In this document: positions 16,825 to 25,506 of the stretch, piece by piece | How positions within the stretch are numbered: the stretch's first letter is position 1 | How the letters are laid out: each line of letters starts with the position of its first letter | DNA from: JBGYPP01 sp041838515 | Lineage (GTDB): Bacteria > Bacillota > Clostridia > Lachnospirales > Lachnospiraceae | Direction: 5' to 3' | Length of the DNA: 34,583 nucleotides | NCBI GenBank assembly: GCA_041838515.1 | Contig: JBGYPP010000093.1 | Location: 1-34,583, forward strand | Notes under the pieces: generated by a model | What the model was told of the DNA's origin: nothing | What the model saw: only the letters and a program-made list of their open reading frames with translations | Database searches by the model: none | Made by a program: the position numbers and the translations under genes

Positions 16825-17673
16825 ATGAGTATGGCAGACGAAATTTTCATAAAAATGTGCCAGGACATCTTGAACAATGGTACATCTACCCAAGAGGAGA
16901 AGGTGCGCCCCCATTGGCCGGACGGGGAGCCGGCATATACGGTCAAACGCTTTGGCGTGGTCAACCGCTATGATCTCTCCAAGGAATTTCCCATTTTGAC
17001 GCTGAGGCCCACGGCCTTGAAATCCGCCACAGATGAGCTGTTGTGGATATGGCAGAAAAAATCCAACAATATTAGAGATCTTAGCAGCCATATCTGGGAT
17101 GCCTGGGCGGATGCGGAGGGCAGCATAGGCAAGGCCTATGGTTATCAGATGGGCGTAAAGCACAAATATAAGGAGGGGGAGATGGATCAGGTGGACAGGG
17201 TGCTGTATGACCTGGAGCACAACCCCTTTAGCCGCCGGATCATGACCAATCTCTACGTGCATCGGGATCTGCACCAGATGCATCTCTATCCCTGTGCCTA
17301 TGGCATGACCTTCAATGTCAGCCGACGGCCTGGAGAGGAGAGGCTGGTGTTGAATGGTGTGCTTAGCCAGCGATCCCAAGATGTGCTGGCGGCCAATAAT
17401 TGGAATGTGGTACAATATGCCGTATTGATACATATGCTGGCCCAGGTGCGGGATATGGCCGCGGGGGAGCTGCTGCACGTCATAGCCGATGCCCACATTT
17501 ATGACAGGCACATACCTCTGGTGGAGGAACTGATCTCCCGCAGGCCCCAGCCGGCGCCCCGCTTTATCCTCAATCCGGAGATACGGGATTTCTATGAGTT
17601 TTCCCCAGGGGATGTCAGCTTGGAGGGATACACGCCCGGGCCGCAGATCAAAAATATACCCATAGCCGTATAA
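16825..17673 (+). CDS. thyA: Thymidylate synthase
   Basis: This 282-residue enzyme methylates dUMP to dTMP using methylene-tetrahydrofolate and releases dihydrofolate. The catalytic cysteine is C157 in LYPCAYGMTFNV. The phosphate-binding arginines appear in FSRRIM (136-138) and in the QRSQDVLAANNWNVVQYAVL segment. The end motif HIYDRHIP is also present. The PCAY form, rather than PCHAFYQF, resembles the Bacillus ThyA/phage ThyP branch more than the E. coli enzyme. AAGGAGG precedes ATG 16825. It is followed after 10 bases by folA, which regenerates its folate product. Confidence 0.96.
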   Translation: MSMADEIFIKMCQDILNNGTSTQEEKVRPHWPDGEPAYTVKRFGVVNRYDLSKEFPILTLRPTALKSATDELLWIWQKKSNNIRDLSSHIWDAWADAEGSIGKAYGYQMGVKHKYKEGEMDQVDRVLYDLEHNPFSRRIMTNLYVHRDLHQMHLYPCAYGMTFNVSRRPGEERLVLNGVLSQRSQDVLAANNWNVVQYAVLIHMLAQVRDMAAGELLHVIADAHIYDRHIPLVEELISRRPQPAPRFILNPEIRDFYEFSPGDVSLEGYTPGPQIKNIPIAV

Positions 17674-17683
17674 AGGAGATCGG

Positions 17684-18202
17684 ATGAATATCATCGTGGC
17701 TGCCGATGCCCAGTGGGGCATAGGATATGAGAATCAATTGCTGGCCCGCATACCGGCGGATATGCGGCGTTTCCGGGATATGACCCTGGGAAGGACTGTG
17801 GTGCTGGGGCGCAAGACGCTGGAAACCTTTCCGGGGGGCAGGCCCCTGCCGGAGAGGGAGAATATCATACTGTCCACCAAGCCTGCCTTTGCTGTGGAGG
17901 GCGCGGTCGTAGCTGCCTCCCTGCGGGAGCTGTGGAAGCTGCTGGAGGGACGTGATCCGGCGGAGATTTTTGTCATAGGCGGAGCCAGCCTCTATAGGCA
18001 GCTGTTGCCTTATTGCCGCCGGGCCTTTGTCACCCGTATAGACCACAGCTACAGGGCCGACAGCTTTTTTCCGGATCTGGACGGGGACGGGGAGTGGGAG
18101 CAGGTGGCGCGCAGCGAGGAGCAGAGCTGCTTTGACATCACCTATCACTTTGTAGAATATGCCAGGCGCAGCGGGCATAAGCCCCTGCCCGGGCTTTCAT
18201 AG
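17684..18202 (+). CDS. folA: Dihydrofolate reductase
   Basis: This 172-residue NADPH-dependent enzyme reduces dihydrofolate to tetrahydrofolate. Visible landmarks are the N-terminal IIVAADAQWGIGYENQLLARIPADMRRF stretch (with WGIG and the active-site acid in PADMRRF), GRTVVLGRKTLETFP, and IFVIGGASLYRQLLP for the cofactor. The position equivalent to the active-site acid is D25. AAAGGAG precedes ATG 17684. The pairing with thyA is common in Firmicutes and couples production and recycling of dihydrofolate. Confidence 0.96.
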   Translation: MNIIVAADAQWGIGYENQLLARIPADMRRFRDMTLGRTVVLGRKTLETFPGGRPLPERENIILSTKPAFAVEGAVVAASLRELWKLLEGRDPAEIFVIGGASLYRQLLPYCRRAFVTRIDHSYRADSFFPDLDGDGEWEQVARSEEQSCFDITYHFVEYARRSGHKPLPGLS

Positions 18203-18231
18203 GGCCGCAGGCGGCGGGAGGGTAGGAATAT

Positions 18232-19269
18232 ATGGAAAAACAGTCTATGGATGCAGTGGAGATGGATTGGAGCACGTTGGGTTTTGCCTACAGGGATACC
18301 CCCTGGAGGTATCACTGCGACTACAAGCAGGGGCAGTGGCAGGAGGGGGGATTGACGGCCTCCAACCACATCAGCCTGCATGAGAGCGCTGGCGTATTGC
18401 AGTATGCCCAGACGGTCTTCGAGGGATTGAAGGCATACAGGCAAAAGGATGGCAATATCGTGCTGTTCCGTCCGGAGGAGAATGCCAAGCGGCTGGAGCA
18501 ATCTGCTCTGCGGCTGGGCATTCCCCCCCTGCCCCAGGGCAGGTTTGAGGAGGCCGTCCTGGCGGTGGTCAGGGCCAATCAGGCGTATGTGCCGCCCTTT
18601 GAGAGCGGAGCCTCCCTCTATATACGGCCCTTTCTCTATGGCAGCGGCCCGGTCATAGGCGTAAAGCCGGCCGAAGAGTACAGCTTTCGCATATTCACCA
18701 CGCCGGTGGGTCCGTATTTCTCCAAGGGGGCAACGGGCTTGAAACTCTGGGTCAGCGATTTTGACAGGGCGGCGCCCAGGGGTACGGGACATATCAAGGC
18801 AGGCCTCAATTACGCCATGAGCCTGTATGCGCTGATGGATGCCAAGGCCAGGGGCTATGATGAGAATATGTATCTGGATGCCGTCACCCGCAGCAAGGTG
18901 GAGGAAACCGGCGGCGCCAACTTCCTCTTTGCCACGCCGGAGGGCAGATTGGTGGCGCCGGCCTCCGGAAGCATACTGCCCTCCATCACCAAGGCCTCCT
19001 TGTTGGCCGTGGCCAGGGACATACTGGGCATAGAGGTGGAGGAGAGGGAGGTATACGCTGCGGAGATGGAGGGCTTTGCCGAATGCGGCCTCTGCGGCAC
19101 AGCGGCTGTCCTGTCCCCGGTAGCCTCGGTCTGCTGGCAGGGCCGGGAGATCAGCTTTGTCCGCTCCAGCCATCCGGAGGGCGTGCTGCAGAGATTATAC
19201 AGACAGCTGGTGGCCATACAGAGGGGGGAGCAGCCGGCTCCCAGGGCTTGGATACGGCCTGTATTGTAG
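18232..19269 (+). CDS. ilvE: Branched-chain amino acid aminotransferase
   Basis: This 345-residue PLP enzyme of fold type IV performs the last step of leucine, isoleucine and valine synthesis, or the first step of their breakdown. Hallmarks are YAQTVFEGLKAYR, YIRPFLYGSGPVIGVKP, the PLP lysine in GTGHIKAGLNYA, and GGANFLFATPEG with CGLCGTAAVLSPV. Start ATG 18232 follows GGGAGGGTAGG. The length fits the bacterial type-II class. No T-box or other amino-acid-responsive leader is visible upstream, so it is probably read from the upstream genes. It is separated from folA by 29 bases. Confidence 0.95.
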   Translation: MEKQSMDAVEMDWSTLGFAYRDTPWRYHCDYKQGQWQEGGLTASNHISLHESAGVLQYAQTVFEGLKAYRQKDGNIVLFRPEENAKRLEQSALRLGIPPLPQGRFEEAVLAVVRANQAYVPPFESGASLYIRPFLYGSGPVIGVKPAEEYSFRIFTTPVGPYFSKGATGLKLWVSDFDRAAPRGTGHIKAGLNYAMSLYALMDAKARGYDENMYLDAVTRSKVEETGGANFLFATPEGRLVAPASGSILPSITKASLLAVARDILGIEVEEREVYAAEMEGFAECGLCGTAAVLSPVASVCWQGREISFVRSSHPEGVLQRLYRQLVAIQRGEQPAPRAWIRPVL

Positions 19270-19284
19270 AGTGAGGAGAAGATA

Positions 19285-20301
19285 TTGGCATATAGGTGGA
19301 GATGGGCAGTCTGGCTCCTGGCGGCGGCCCTGGGGTTGGCATCCTGCGGCCAGGGTTCCCGGGTGATTTTTACTAAGGGGCTGGCCGCTGAGGAGTTGTT
19401 TTCCCTGGGAGAGGAGAGGGGCAGCAAGGCCCAGGTGGAATTGTTTATGGGCGCCATAGAGGGCGGCTATGCCTCGGCCTACGGCCAGGAGCTGTGGCAG
19501 ACCGGAGGCGGAGTCCAGTTGGAGATGGAGGTGCGGGAGCGGGCCTTGGAGGCTCTGGCCCGCACTAAGGCCATGGCTCTGCTGGCGGAGGAGGAGGGCC
19601 TGACTCTGGAGGCGGCGCAGCTGGAGGCTGCCCGGACGGCTGCTTCGGCTTATGTAAAGGCGCTGGAAGAGCAGGGGCTGGCTGGGGAGGAGGCCGTCCT
19701 GGATGCCGACCAGGCCCAGGCCCTGTACCGGCAGATGGCCCTGGCGCAGAGAATCTATGCGCAGCTCATACAGGATATACAGCCGGAGATCAGCGATGAC
19801 GAGGCCCGGACCGTGGTCTGCGCGCTGGTTTTCCTGCCCAAGGAGGAGAGGGATAAGGGGCAGTACCACCTGCAAACCATGCAGGAGATACGCCGGCAGG
19901 CCTTGGAGGCCGGGGCGGATGTGGCTGTGCTCTTTGCCCGGCACAACCAGGCGCCGGAGGGCGAACTGCGACTGCGCCGGGGGGAGGCGGATCCCCGGCT
20001 GGAGGAGGCGGCCTTTGCCCTGGCCCAGGATGAGATCAGCCAGGTGCTGGTTTTGGATTCCGGGTATTACCTGCTCAAGTGCATATCCACCCAGGATGTG
20101 GAGGAAACCCAGAGGAACAAGGAAGCCCTGCTGGCCAGGCGGCGGCAGGAGGCTTTTTTGCTTTCCTATGAGGGCTTTTGGCAGGGGCTGGACAAGCAGT
20201 GGAATGCCCAGCTGTGGGAGCAGGGGCAGTGGCAGGCCCGGACAGCGGCCGGTCAGGCTTTTTTTGCCATGTATGCTTTATATCTGGCCCCTGTGCTGTA
20301 G
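19285..20301 (+). CDS. Parvulin-like peptidyl-prolyl isomerase lipoprotein (divergent)
   Basis: This 338-residue protein has a basic-hydrophobic signal and lipobox GLASC (C21), so it is likely anchored outside the membrane. Helical SurA/PrsA-type N-terminal sequence follows. A parvulin-like stretch spans about 175-275, with GADVAVLFARHNQAPEGELRLRRGE and FALAQDEISQVLVLDSGYYLLKC matching the usual D-F-A and GEIS-GYHII blocks. The usual first-strand histidine of catalytic parvulins (ARHIL) is replaced by CALVFL, so isomerase activity is doubtful and a chaperone role is more likely. Start TTG 19285 has GAGGAGA six bases upstream. The CIRCE palindrome lies 15 bases past the stop. Confidence 0.72.
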   Translation: MAYRWRWAVWLLAAALGLASCGQGSRVIFTKGLAAEELFSLGEERGSKAQVELFMGAIEGGYASAYGQELWQTGGGVQLEMEVRERALEALARTKAMALLAEEEGLTLEAAQLEAARTAASAYVKALEEQGLAGEEAVLDADQAQALYRQMALAQRIYAQLIQDIQPEISDDEARTVVCALVFLPKEERDKGQYHLQTMQEIRRQALEAGADVAVLFARHNQAPEGELRLRRGEADPRLEEAAFALAQDEISQVLVLDSGYYLLKCISTQDVEETQRNKEALLARRRQEAFLLSYEGFWQGLDKQWNAQLWEQGQWQARTAAGQAFFAMYALYLAPVL

Positions 20302-20315
20302 AAACGGGATTTTTG

Positions 20316-20342
20316 TTAGCACTCACTTTTTGTGAGTGCTAA
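20316..20342 (+). promoter_or_regulatory. CIRCE operator (HrcA binding site)
   Basis: TTAGCACTC, nine bases, then GAGTGCTAA is an exact match to the CIRCE consensus bound by the heat-shock repressor HrcA. The symmetry extends to an 11-bp perfect inverted repeat (TTAGCACTCAC / GTGAGTGCTAA) with a TTTTT loop, directly followed by six T. It lies seven bases upstream of the htpG -35 box rather than downstream of the start site. It also has terminator form for the upstream gene. hrcA itself is not in the window. Confidence 0.95.
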
Positions 20343-20348
20343 TTTTTT
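20338..20348 (+). terminator. T-run that makes CIRCE a possible terminator of the upstream gene
   Basis: The right arm of the 11-bp CIRCE hairpin is followed directly by TTTTTT (20343-20348). Together with the stem beginning at 20316 this meets the form of a Rho-independent terminator for the transcript ending at 20301. The stem is modest in GC, so termination may be partial. Confidence 0.5.
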
Positions 20349-20349
20349 C

Positions 20350-20378
20350 TTGACTTTTCTCCTGGGCGGTACTACACT
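20350..20378 (+). promoter_or_regulatory. Sigma-A promoter of htpG
   Basis: TTGACT (20350-20355), a 17-bp spacer and TACACT (20373-20378) give a good sigma-A promoter. The expected start is near 20385, leaving a leader of about 45 bases to ATG 20431. HrcA bound to CIRCE just upstream would abut the -35 box, which could block polymerase binding. Confidence 0.75.
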
Positions 20379-20430
20379 ATACAGAGGTTGTAAAGTGAAA
20401 CTGCCTGATATATTTCAGAAAGGAGCGGAT

Positions 20431-22461
20431 ATGGCACAGAGAACCGGCAATTTATCCATACATAGTGAGAATATTTTCCCTATTATCAAAAAATGGCTCT
20501 ATTCAGACCATGATATTTTCTACAGGGAGCTGATATCCAACGGCTGTGATGCCATTACCAAGCTGAAGAAGCTGGAGATGATGGGAGAGGCGGAGCTGGC
20601 GGAGGATTACAAGGCCCGCATAGATGTAATCGTTGATCCGGAGAAAAAAACCCTGACCTTTGTGGATAATGGCCTGGGCATGACGGAGGCGGAGGTGGAG
20701 GAGTATATCACCCAGATCGCCTTTTCTGGGGCCACGGATTTCTTGGAGAAGTACAAGGACAAGAGCAATACGGATCAGATTATAGGACATTTCGGCCTGG
20801 GATTTTACTCTGCCTTTATGGTAGCGGACAGGGTGCATATAGACAGCCTCTCCTACAGGCCGGGCGCCACAGCCGTGCATTGGGAGTGTGACGGCGGCAC
20901 CCAGTACGGCATAGGCCAGGGGGATATGGACCGTGTGGGTACCCGCATTACCCTCTTCCTCAATGAGAACAGCCTGGAGTTTTGTAATGAGTACAAGGCC
21001 CGGGAGGTGATCAAGAAGTACTGTTCCTTTATGCCGGTGGAAATCTACCTGAGCAAGGTAAAGGAAACCGACAGCCGCACCATAGATGAGGAGGAGCTGC
21101 TAGATAGCGATGTGGTGTTGGAGAGGCTGGCCCCCGAGAAGGAGGAGGACAAGCCCAGGGTCAAGATACGCAAGCGGCCCGAATTGCTCAATGAAATCCT
21201 GCCTCTCTGGGCCAAGAACCCCAGCGATTGCGACAAGGAGCAGTATCTTGCCTTTTACCGCAAGGTGTTCCAGGATTATAAGGAGCCTTTGTTCTGGATA
21301 CATCTGAATATGGATTACCCTTTCCGTCTAAAAGGCATACTCTACTTCCCTAAGGTAAATACAGAGTATGAGAATTTAGAAGGAGTAATCAAATTATACA
21401 ACAACCAAGTATTTATTGCAGACAATATCAAGGAGGTCATACCGGAGTTTTTGCTGCTGCTCAAGGGCGTGATAGACTGCCCGGATCTGCCTCTGAACGT
21501 ATCCCGCAGCGCATTGCAAAACGATGGATTTGTCAAAAAAATATCGGACTATATCACCAAAAAGGTGGCGGACAAGCTCTCCGGCATGTGCAAGACCGAG
21601 AGGGAAGCCTATGAGCAGCACTGGGATTTTATCGCTCCCTTTGTGAAATACGGTTATCTCAAGGATGAGAAGTTCGGAGAGAAAATCAACGATTATATAC
21701 TGTTCAAGGATTTGGAGGGCAAGTACCAGGCCCTGCCCGCCTATCTGGAAAAGGAGGAGGGCAAGGCGGAGGCCGGAGAGGCTGTGGACCAGGAGGGCCA
21801 GACGGTGGATGCCCAGGTGGTAGAGGATGAGGAGGATGGGGATGCCCAGCCCCAAAAGACCATCTATTATGTCAGCGATGAGCTGGCCCAGAGCCAGTAT
21901 ATACAGATGTTCAAGGAGGCCGGCATGGAGGCCGTGCTGCTGACCCATCCCATAGACCAGCATTTTCTCTCCAGGCTGGAGGGCAAGAATCCCCATGTAC
22001 GATTTTGCCGCATAGACGGGGATCTGACGCAGGCGTTGAAGGAAGAGGGCCAGGAGGAAGACAGGCAACAGGAGAAGGAGGCTCTGGAGGCTCTGTTCCG
22101 CAAGGCCCTGGGCCAGGAGAAGCTGGAGCTGCGGCTGGAAAGGCTAAAGGATGCCAAGCGCGCCTCCCTGATACTGCTCTCTGAGGAGAGCCGCCGTATG
22201 CAGGAGATGATGAAGATGTACTCCATGCCGGGCATGGATCTGGGGGATATGGGCATGGAGGGCCAGACCCTGGTGCTAAATCTTGCCCATCCCCTGGTGG
22301 CCTACTGTCTGGAGCATGGGGAGGGAGAGCATACGGAACTGATATGCCGCCAGCTCTATGATTTGGCCAAGCTGCAGCATGCGCCGCTGAACGGCGAGGA
22401 TATGGCCGCCTTTGTGGAGCGCAGCAACCAGGTGCTTCTGCTGCTGGCCGGAGAACGCTAA
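20431..22461 (+). CDS. htpG: Molecular chaperone HtpG (Hsp90)
   Basis: This 676-residue ATP-dependent cytosolic chaperone has all Hsp90 N-domain motifs: YRELISNGCDAITK, DNGLGMT and GHFGLGFYSAFMVAD. The middle domain has the catalytic-arginine region (SRSALQNDGFVKK). A C-terminal dimerisation domain completes it. The sequence ELISNGCDA differs from the common ELISNASDA. An acidic, Glu/Asp/Gln-rich linker occurs near residues 440-475 between middle-domain parts. ATG 20431 has AAGGAG five bases upstream and gives MAQRTGNLSIHSENIF, a normal N terminus. It is monocistronic, with its own promoter, CIRCE and terminator. CIRCE control of htpG is unusual for B. subtilis but occurs in other Clostridia. 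Confidence 0.96.
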   Translation: MAQRTGNLSIHSENIFPIIKKWLYSDHDIFYRELISNGCDAITKLKKLEMMGEAELAEDYKARIDVIVDPEKKTLTFVDNGLGMTEAEVEEYITQIAFSGATDFLEKYKDKSNTDQIIGHFGLGFYSAFMVADRVHIDSLSYRPGATAVHWECDGGTQYGIGQGDMDRVGTRITLFLNENSLEFCNEYKAREVIKKYCSFMPVEIYLSKVKETDSRTIDEEELLDSDVVLERLAPEKEEDKPRVKIRKRPELLNEILPLWAKNPSDCDKEQYLAFYRKVFQDYKEPLFWIHLNMDYPFRLKGILYFPKVNTEYENLEGVIKLYNNQVFIADNIKEVIPEFLLLLKGVIDCPDLPLNVSRSALQNDGFVKKISDYITKKVADKLSGMCKTEREAYEQHWDFIAPFVKYGYLKDEKFGEKINDYILFKDLEGKYQALPAYLEKEEGKAEAGEAVDQEGQTVDAQVVEDEEDGDAQPQKTIYYVSDELAQSQYIQMFKEAGMEAVLLTHPIDQHFLSRLEGKNPHVRFCRIDGDLTQALKEEGQEEDRQQEKEALEALFRKALGQEKLELRLERLKDAKRASLILLSEESRRMQEMMKMYSMPGMDLGDMGMEGQTLVLNLAHPLVAYCLEHGEGEHTELICRQLYDLAKLQHAPLNGEDMAAFVERSNQVLLLLAGER

Positions 22462-22478
22462 GCCTTTTTCCGTTTATC

Positions 22479-22522
22479 AAAAATCCGCCCGGGGGGCCAA
22501 GGCTCCGGGGCGGATTTTTTTT
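22479..22522 (+). terminator. Rho-independent terminator of htpG
   Basis: AAAAATCCGCCC (22479-22490) pairs with GGGCGGATTTTT (22508-22519), with a GC-rich loop region between, and the T-run continues to 22522. It lies 17 bases past the htpG stop and is near perfect in form. Confidence 0.92.
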
Positions 22523-22545
22523 CTGTGCTAAGGCCTGCAATGCGC

Positions 22546-22551
22546 TATAAT
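22546..22551 (+). promoter_or_regulatory. Possible -10 box for the fucose-salvage gene
   Basis: A consensus TATAAT lies about 24 bases after the htpG terminator and 36 bases before ATG 22588. No good -35 box is found at 16-18 bp upstream, where the htpG terminator tail ends. An activator or weak basal use is possible. Some promoter is needed here because the terminator isolates the gene from htpG. Confidence 0.4.
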
Positions 22552-22587
22552 AAGATAACTCATGGATTTTTACTCAGGAGGAAATGT

Positions 22588-25494
22588 ATGAATGTGGCTA
22601 TATCCCTATTTCAAAAGCAATCCTACGAGGATGCCTGGCAGACCTACCAGGAGCAGTTAAATGGCGGCTTGGTCTGGGATTTTGTGGTGCTGACCGCATC
22701 CAATGAGGAGCAGGCGGCCGGGTACCGCCGCCAGCTGGAGCATAGGATATCCAAGGGCCTGCTGCCGGCCAAGACGGAATTTTTGGTATTTCCGGATCCG
22801 GAGGGGAAGCGGGTAGGCTCCGGCGGCGCCACGCTGCACGCCCTGGGTGAGCTTCGCCGAAGGGGGGATTTTGTCGGCAGGCGTATACTGATGATACACT
22901 CCGGCGGGGATTCCAAGCGCATACCCCAGTATTCGGCCTGCGGCAAGCTCTTCTCGCCGGTGCCCAGGATGCTGCCGGACGGCAGGCCCTCCACCCTCTT
23001 TGACGAGTGTTTTGTGGGCATGGGTGGTGTGGCCTCCCGCATAGAGGAGGGTATGCTGGTCTGCTCCGGGGATGTGCTGCTTTTGTTCAATCCCCTGCAA
23101 ATTGATTTTTACGGCCGGGGAGCGGCGGCACTCTCCATTAAAACCCCAGCGGTCCAGGGGCAGCACCATGGCGTGTACCTGGCGGATGCCCAGGGGGATG
23201 TGGGGGAGTTTCTGCACAAGCAGCCGGTGGAACTGCTGAGGGCCAAGGGCGCAGCCAATGAGAGGGATTGGGTGGATGTGGACACCGGCGCCGTGCTGCT
23301 GCACCGCCGCATGCTGGATAGCCTGTATGCGCTGGTGGATACGCCGGAGAAGATGGCCGCCTTTGTCAATGAGAGGGCCAGGATCTCTTTCTATGGGGAT
23401 TTTCTCTATCCCCTGGCCAGCGGCTCCAGTCTGGAGCAATATCTGCTGGAGAAGCCGGAGGGAGAGTTTACTCCGGAGCTGGAGGCCTGCCGCCGTCAGA
23501 TCTGGCAGGCGCTCTTGCCTTATTCCATGCAGTTGGTGCGGCTCTTTCCCGCCTCTTTCCTCCATTTTGGCACCACTGCGGAGCTGGGAAGCCTGCTGCA
23601 AAAGGAGATATTCCAATACAAATACCTGGACTGGAGCCGGCAGGTGGGTTCCTGGGGGCTGCCCCGGGATGTGGCCGGTTACAATTCCCTGGCCTGCAAG
23701 GGCAGCGAGATAGGTGAGGAGAGCTATCTGGAGAACAGCTGGCTGGGCGCAGAGGCTGTGGTGGGTGAGGGCTGCATACTCTCCCATATACAGGCGGCGC
23801 GCTGCCGCATACCCTCCGGCCTGGCCGTCCATGGCCTGCCCCTGCGGGGAGGCGGATTTGTGGTACGCATTTACGGCATAGAGGACAACCCCAAGGAGGC
23901 CAGATGGCTGGGCATGGATTTGGACAGGCCGCTGTGGGATATGCCCCTCTTTCCGGCGGCGGACAGCCTGGAGGCGGCTCTGGAGGCCTCCCTGGCCGCG
24001 GTGGAGGCCTGGAGGCTGGGCAGGCCTCTGGAGGGGGAGAGGCTATCCCTGGCCCATGGCTTTGCCCGGGCGGATATGGAAGCGCTGATGGCCTGGGAGG
24101 AGAGGCTGGCGGACGAGATACGCATAGAGCATTTGATGGATGTTATACGCGCCAAGGGGGATTTGGAGGAGGCCAAAGCCCTTTTTGTCAACGGCCTCAG
24201 CAGCTATGGGGAAACCCTGCTGAGAGATAGGGCTCTGGCTTTGCGCGCGGATGTGTTGGAGGAATTTTCGCAAAAAATCCGTATATTCCGTTTTTTGTCC
24301 AAATGGCGCCGGGGGGAGAGCGGTGAGTCCTATCGCAGGCTCTGCTTTAACACCATACGTGATGGGTTGCTCTCTGACGGCGGACAGCCTTTTTCCCCCG
24401 CAGAGCGGCCGGCCCCGGGCAAGGACAGGGTGGAGGTCAGCCTGCCCCTCAGGGTCAACTGGGGCGGCGGCTGGTCGGATACGCCTCCGTACTGCATAGA
24501 GAATGGCGGCACTGTACTCAATGCGGCCATCTCTCTGGAGGGCAGGCTGCCGGTGCAGGTCACAGTGGAGAAGCTGCCCCGCAGGGTGATACGGCTGGAG
24601 GTGGAGGATAATGGCATAGGCGAGGATTTTACCTCCCTGGCTCTGATCCGGGACTGCGGCAATCCCTATGATCAATTTGCCTTGCACAAGGCGGCGCTGC
24701 TGGCCTGCGGCCTGCTGCCCCTGGAGGGCGAGGCGGATTTGGCGGCGCTGCTGGAGGGCTGGGGCTTTGGCCTGCGGCTGGCCACCAAGGTGGAAAATGT
24801 GCCCAGGGGTTCCGGGCTGGGCACCTCCTCCATACTGGCCGGAGCCTGCATACGGGCTCTCTGCATATTTTTGGGCCGGGAGATATCCCAGGAGGCCTTG
24901 TACAACAGGGTGTTGTGCATGGAGCAGCTGATGTCTACCGGCGGAGGCTGGCAGGACCAGGTGGGCGGTCTGGTGCGGGGGGTAAAGATGGTGACCTCCC
25001 CCAGCGGGCTGGCCCAAAACATCCACTGCACCAATCTGCGTATCAATCCCCTGACCCTACAGGAGCTGAACGCCCGATTCTGCCTGATTTACACCGGCCA
25101 AAGGCGGCTGGCCCGCAATCTGCTGCGTGAGGTGGTGGGGCGCTATGTGGATGGCCGGCCGGAGATGGTGGAGGTCCTGCATGAGATACAGAGGACGGCT
25201 GTGCTGATGCGGCTGGAGTTGGAAAAGGGCCGCATAGACCGCTTCGCTCATTTGCTGAATGCCCACTGGGAGCTGTCCAAGAGGCTGGATGCCGGAAGCA
25301 CCAACACCTGCATAGAGCATATATTCGCATCTGTGCAGGATTTGATAGAGGGCAAGATGATCTGCGGAGCTGGCGGGGGCGGATTCCTGCAGGTGGTGTT
25401 GAAATCCGGCGTGTCCAAGGAGGATTTGGCGCAGAGGCTGTCCGAGGTATTCCAGGATAGCGGCGTGGCCCTTTGGGATTGCGCCATCGTATAA
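22588..25494 (+). CDS. fkp: Fused L-fucokinase / GDP-L-fucose pyrophosphorylase
   Basis: This 968-residue protein has two enzymes in order. The N-terminal half resembles GDP-fucose pyrophosphorylase, with GSGGATLHAL at 78-87, HSGGDSKRIPQYSACGK and a left-handed-helix-like region before 430. The C-terminal GHMP kinase has LRVNWGGGWSDTPPY near 620, the ATP loop PRGSGLGTSSI near 740 and GAGGGGF near 926. By analogy with Bacteroides FKP (949 residues) it phosphorylates L-fucose and then makes GDP-fucose for surface glycans. ATG 22588 has CAGGAGGAA just upstream. No fucosyltransferase is adjacent. Host-derived fucose use is plausible for a gut bacterium but is inference. The symbol follows the Bacteroides gene. 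Confidence 0.85.
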   Translation: MNVAISLFQKQSYEDAWQTYQEQLNGGLVWDFVVLTASNEEQAAGYRRQLEHRISKGLLPAKTEFLVFPDPEGKRVGSGGATLHALGELRRRGDFVGRRILMIHSGGDSKRIPQYSACGKLFSPVPRMLPDGRPSTLFDECFVGMGGVASRIEEGMLVCSGDVLLLFNPLQIDFYGRGAAALSIKTPAVQGQHHGVYLADAQGDVGEFLHKQPVELLRAKGAANERDWVDVDTGAVLLHRRMLDSLYALVDTPEKMAAFVNERARISFYGDFLYPLASGSSLEQYLLEKPEGEFTPELEACRRQIWQALLPYSMQLVRLFPASFLHFGTTAELGSLLQKEIFQYKYLDWSRQVGSWGLPRDVAGYNSLACKGSEIGEESYLENSWLGAEAVVGEGCILSHIQAARCRIPSGLAVHGLPLRGGGFVVRIYGIEDNPKEARWLGMDLDRPLWDMPLFPAADSLEAALEASLAAVEAWRLGRPLEGERLSLAHGFARADMEALMAWEERLADEIRIEHLMDVIRAKGDLEEAKALFVNGLSSYGETLLRDRALALRADVLEEFSQKIRIFRFLSKWRRGESGESYRRLCFNTIRDGLLSDGGQPFSPAERPAPGKDRVEVSLPLRVNWGGGWSDTPPYCIENGGTVLNAAISLEGRLPVQVTVEKLPRRVIRLEVEDNGIGEDFTSLALIRDCGNPYDQFALHKAALLACGLLPLEGEADLAALLEGWGFGLRLATKVENVPRGSGLGTSSILAGACIRALCIFLGREISQEALYNRVLCMEQLMSTGGGWQDQVGGLVRGVKMVTSPSGLAQNIHCTNLRINPLTLQELNARFCLIYTGQRRLARNLLREVVGRYVDGRPEMVEVLHEIQRTAVLMRLELEKGRIDRFAHLLNAHWELSKRLDAGSTNTCIEHIFASVQDLIEGKMICGAGGGGFLQVVLKSGVSKEDLAQRLSEVFQDSGVALWDCAIV

Positions 25495-25506
25495 TGGAGG
25501 CGGAGC

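Noticed and set aside
18203..18231. T-box or amino-acid-responsive leader before ilvE
   Set aside because: The gap is only 29 bases and has just a ribosome binding site.
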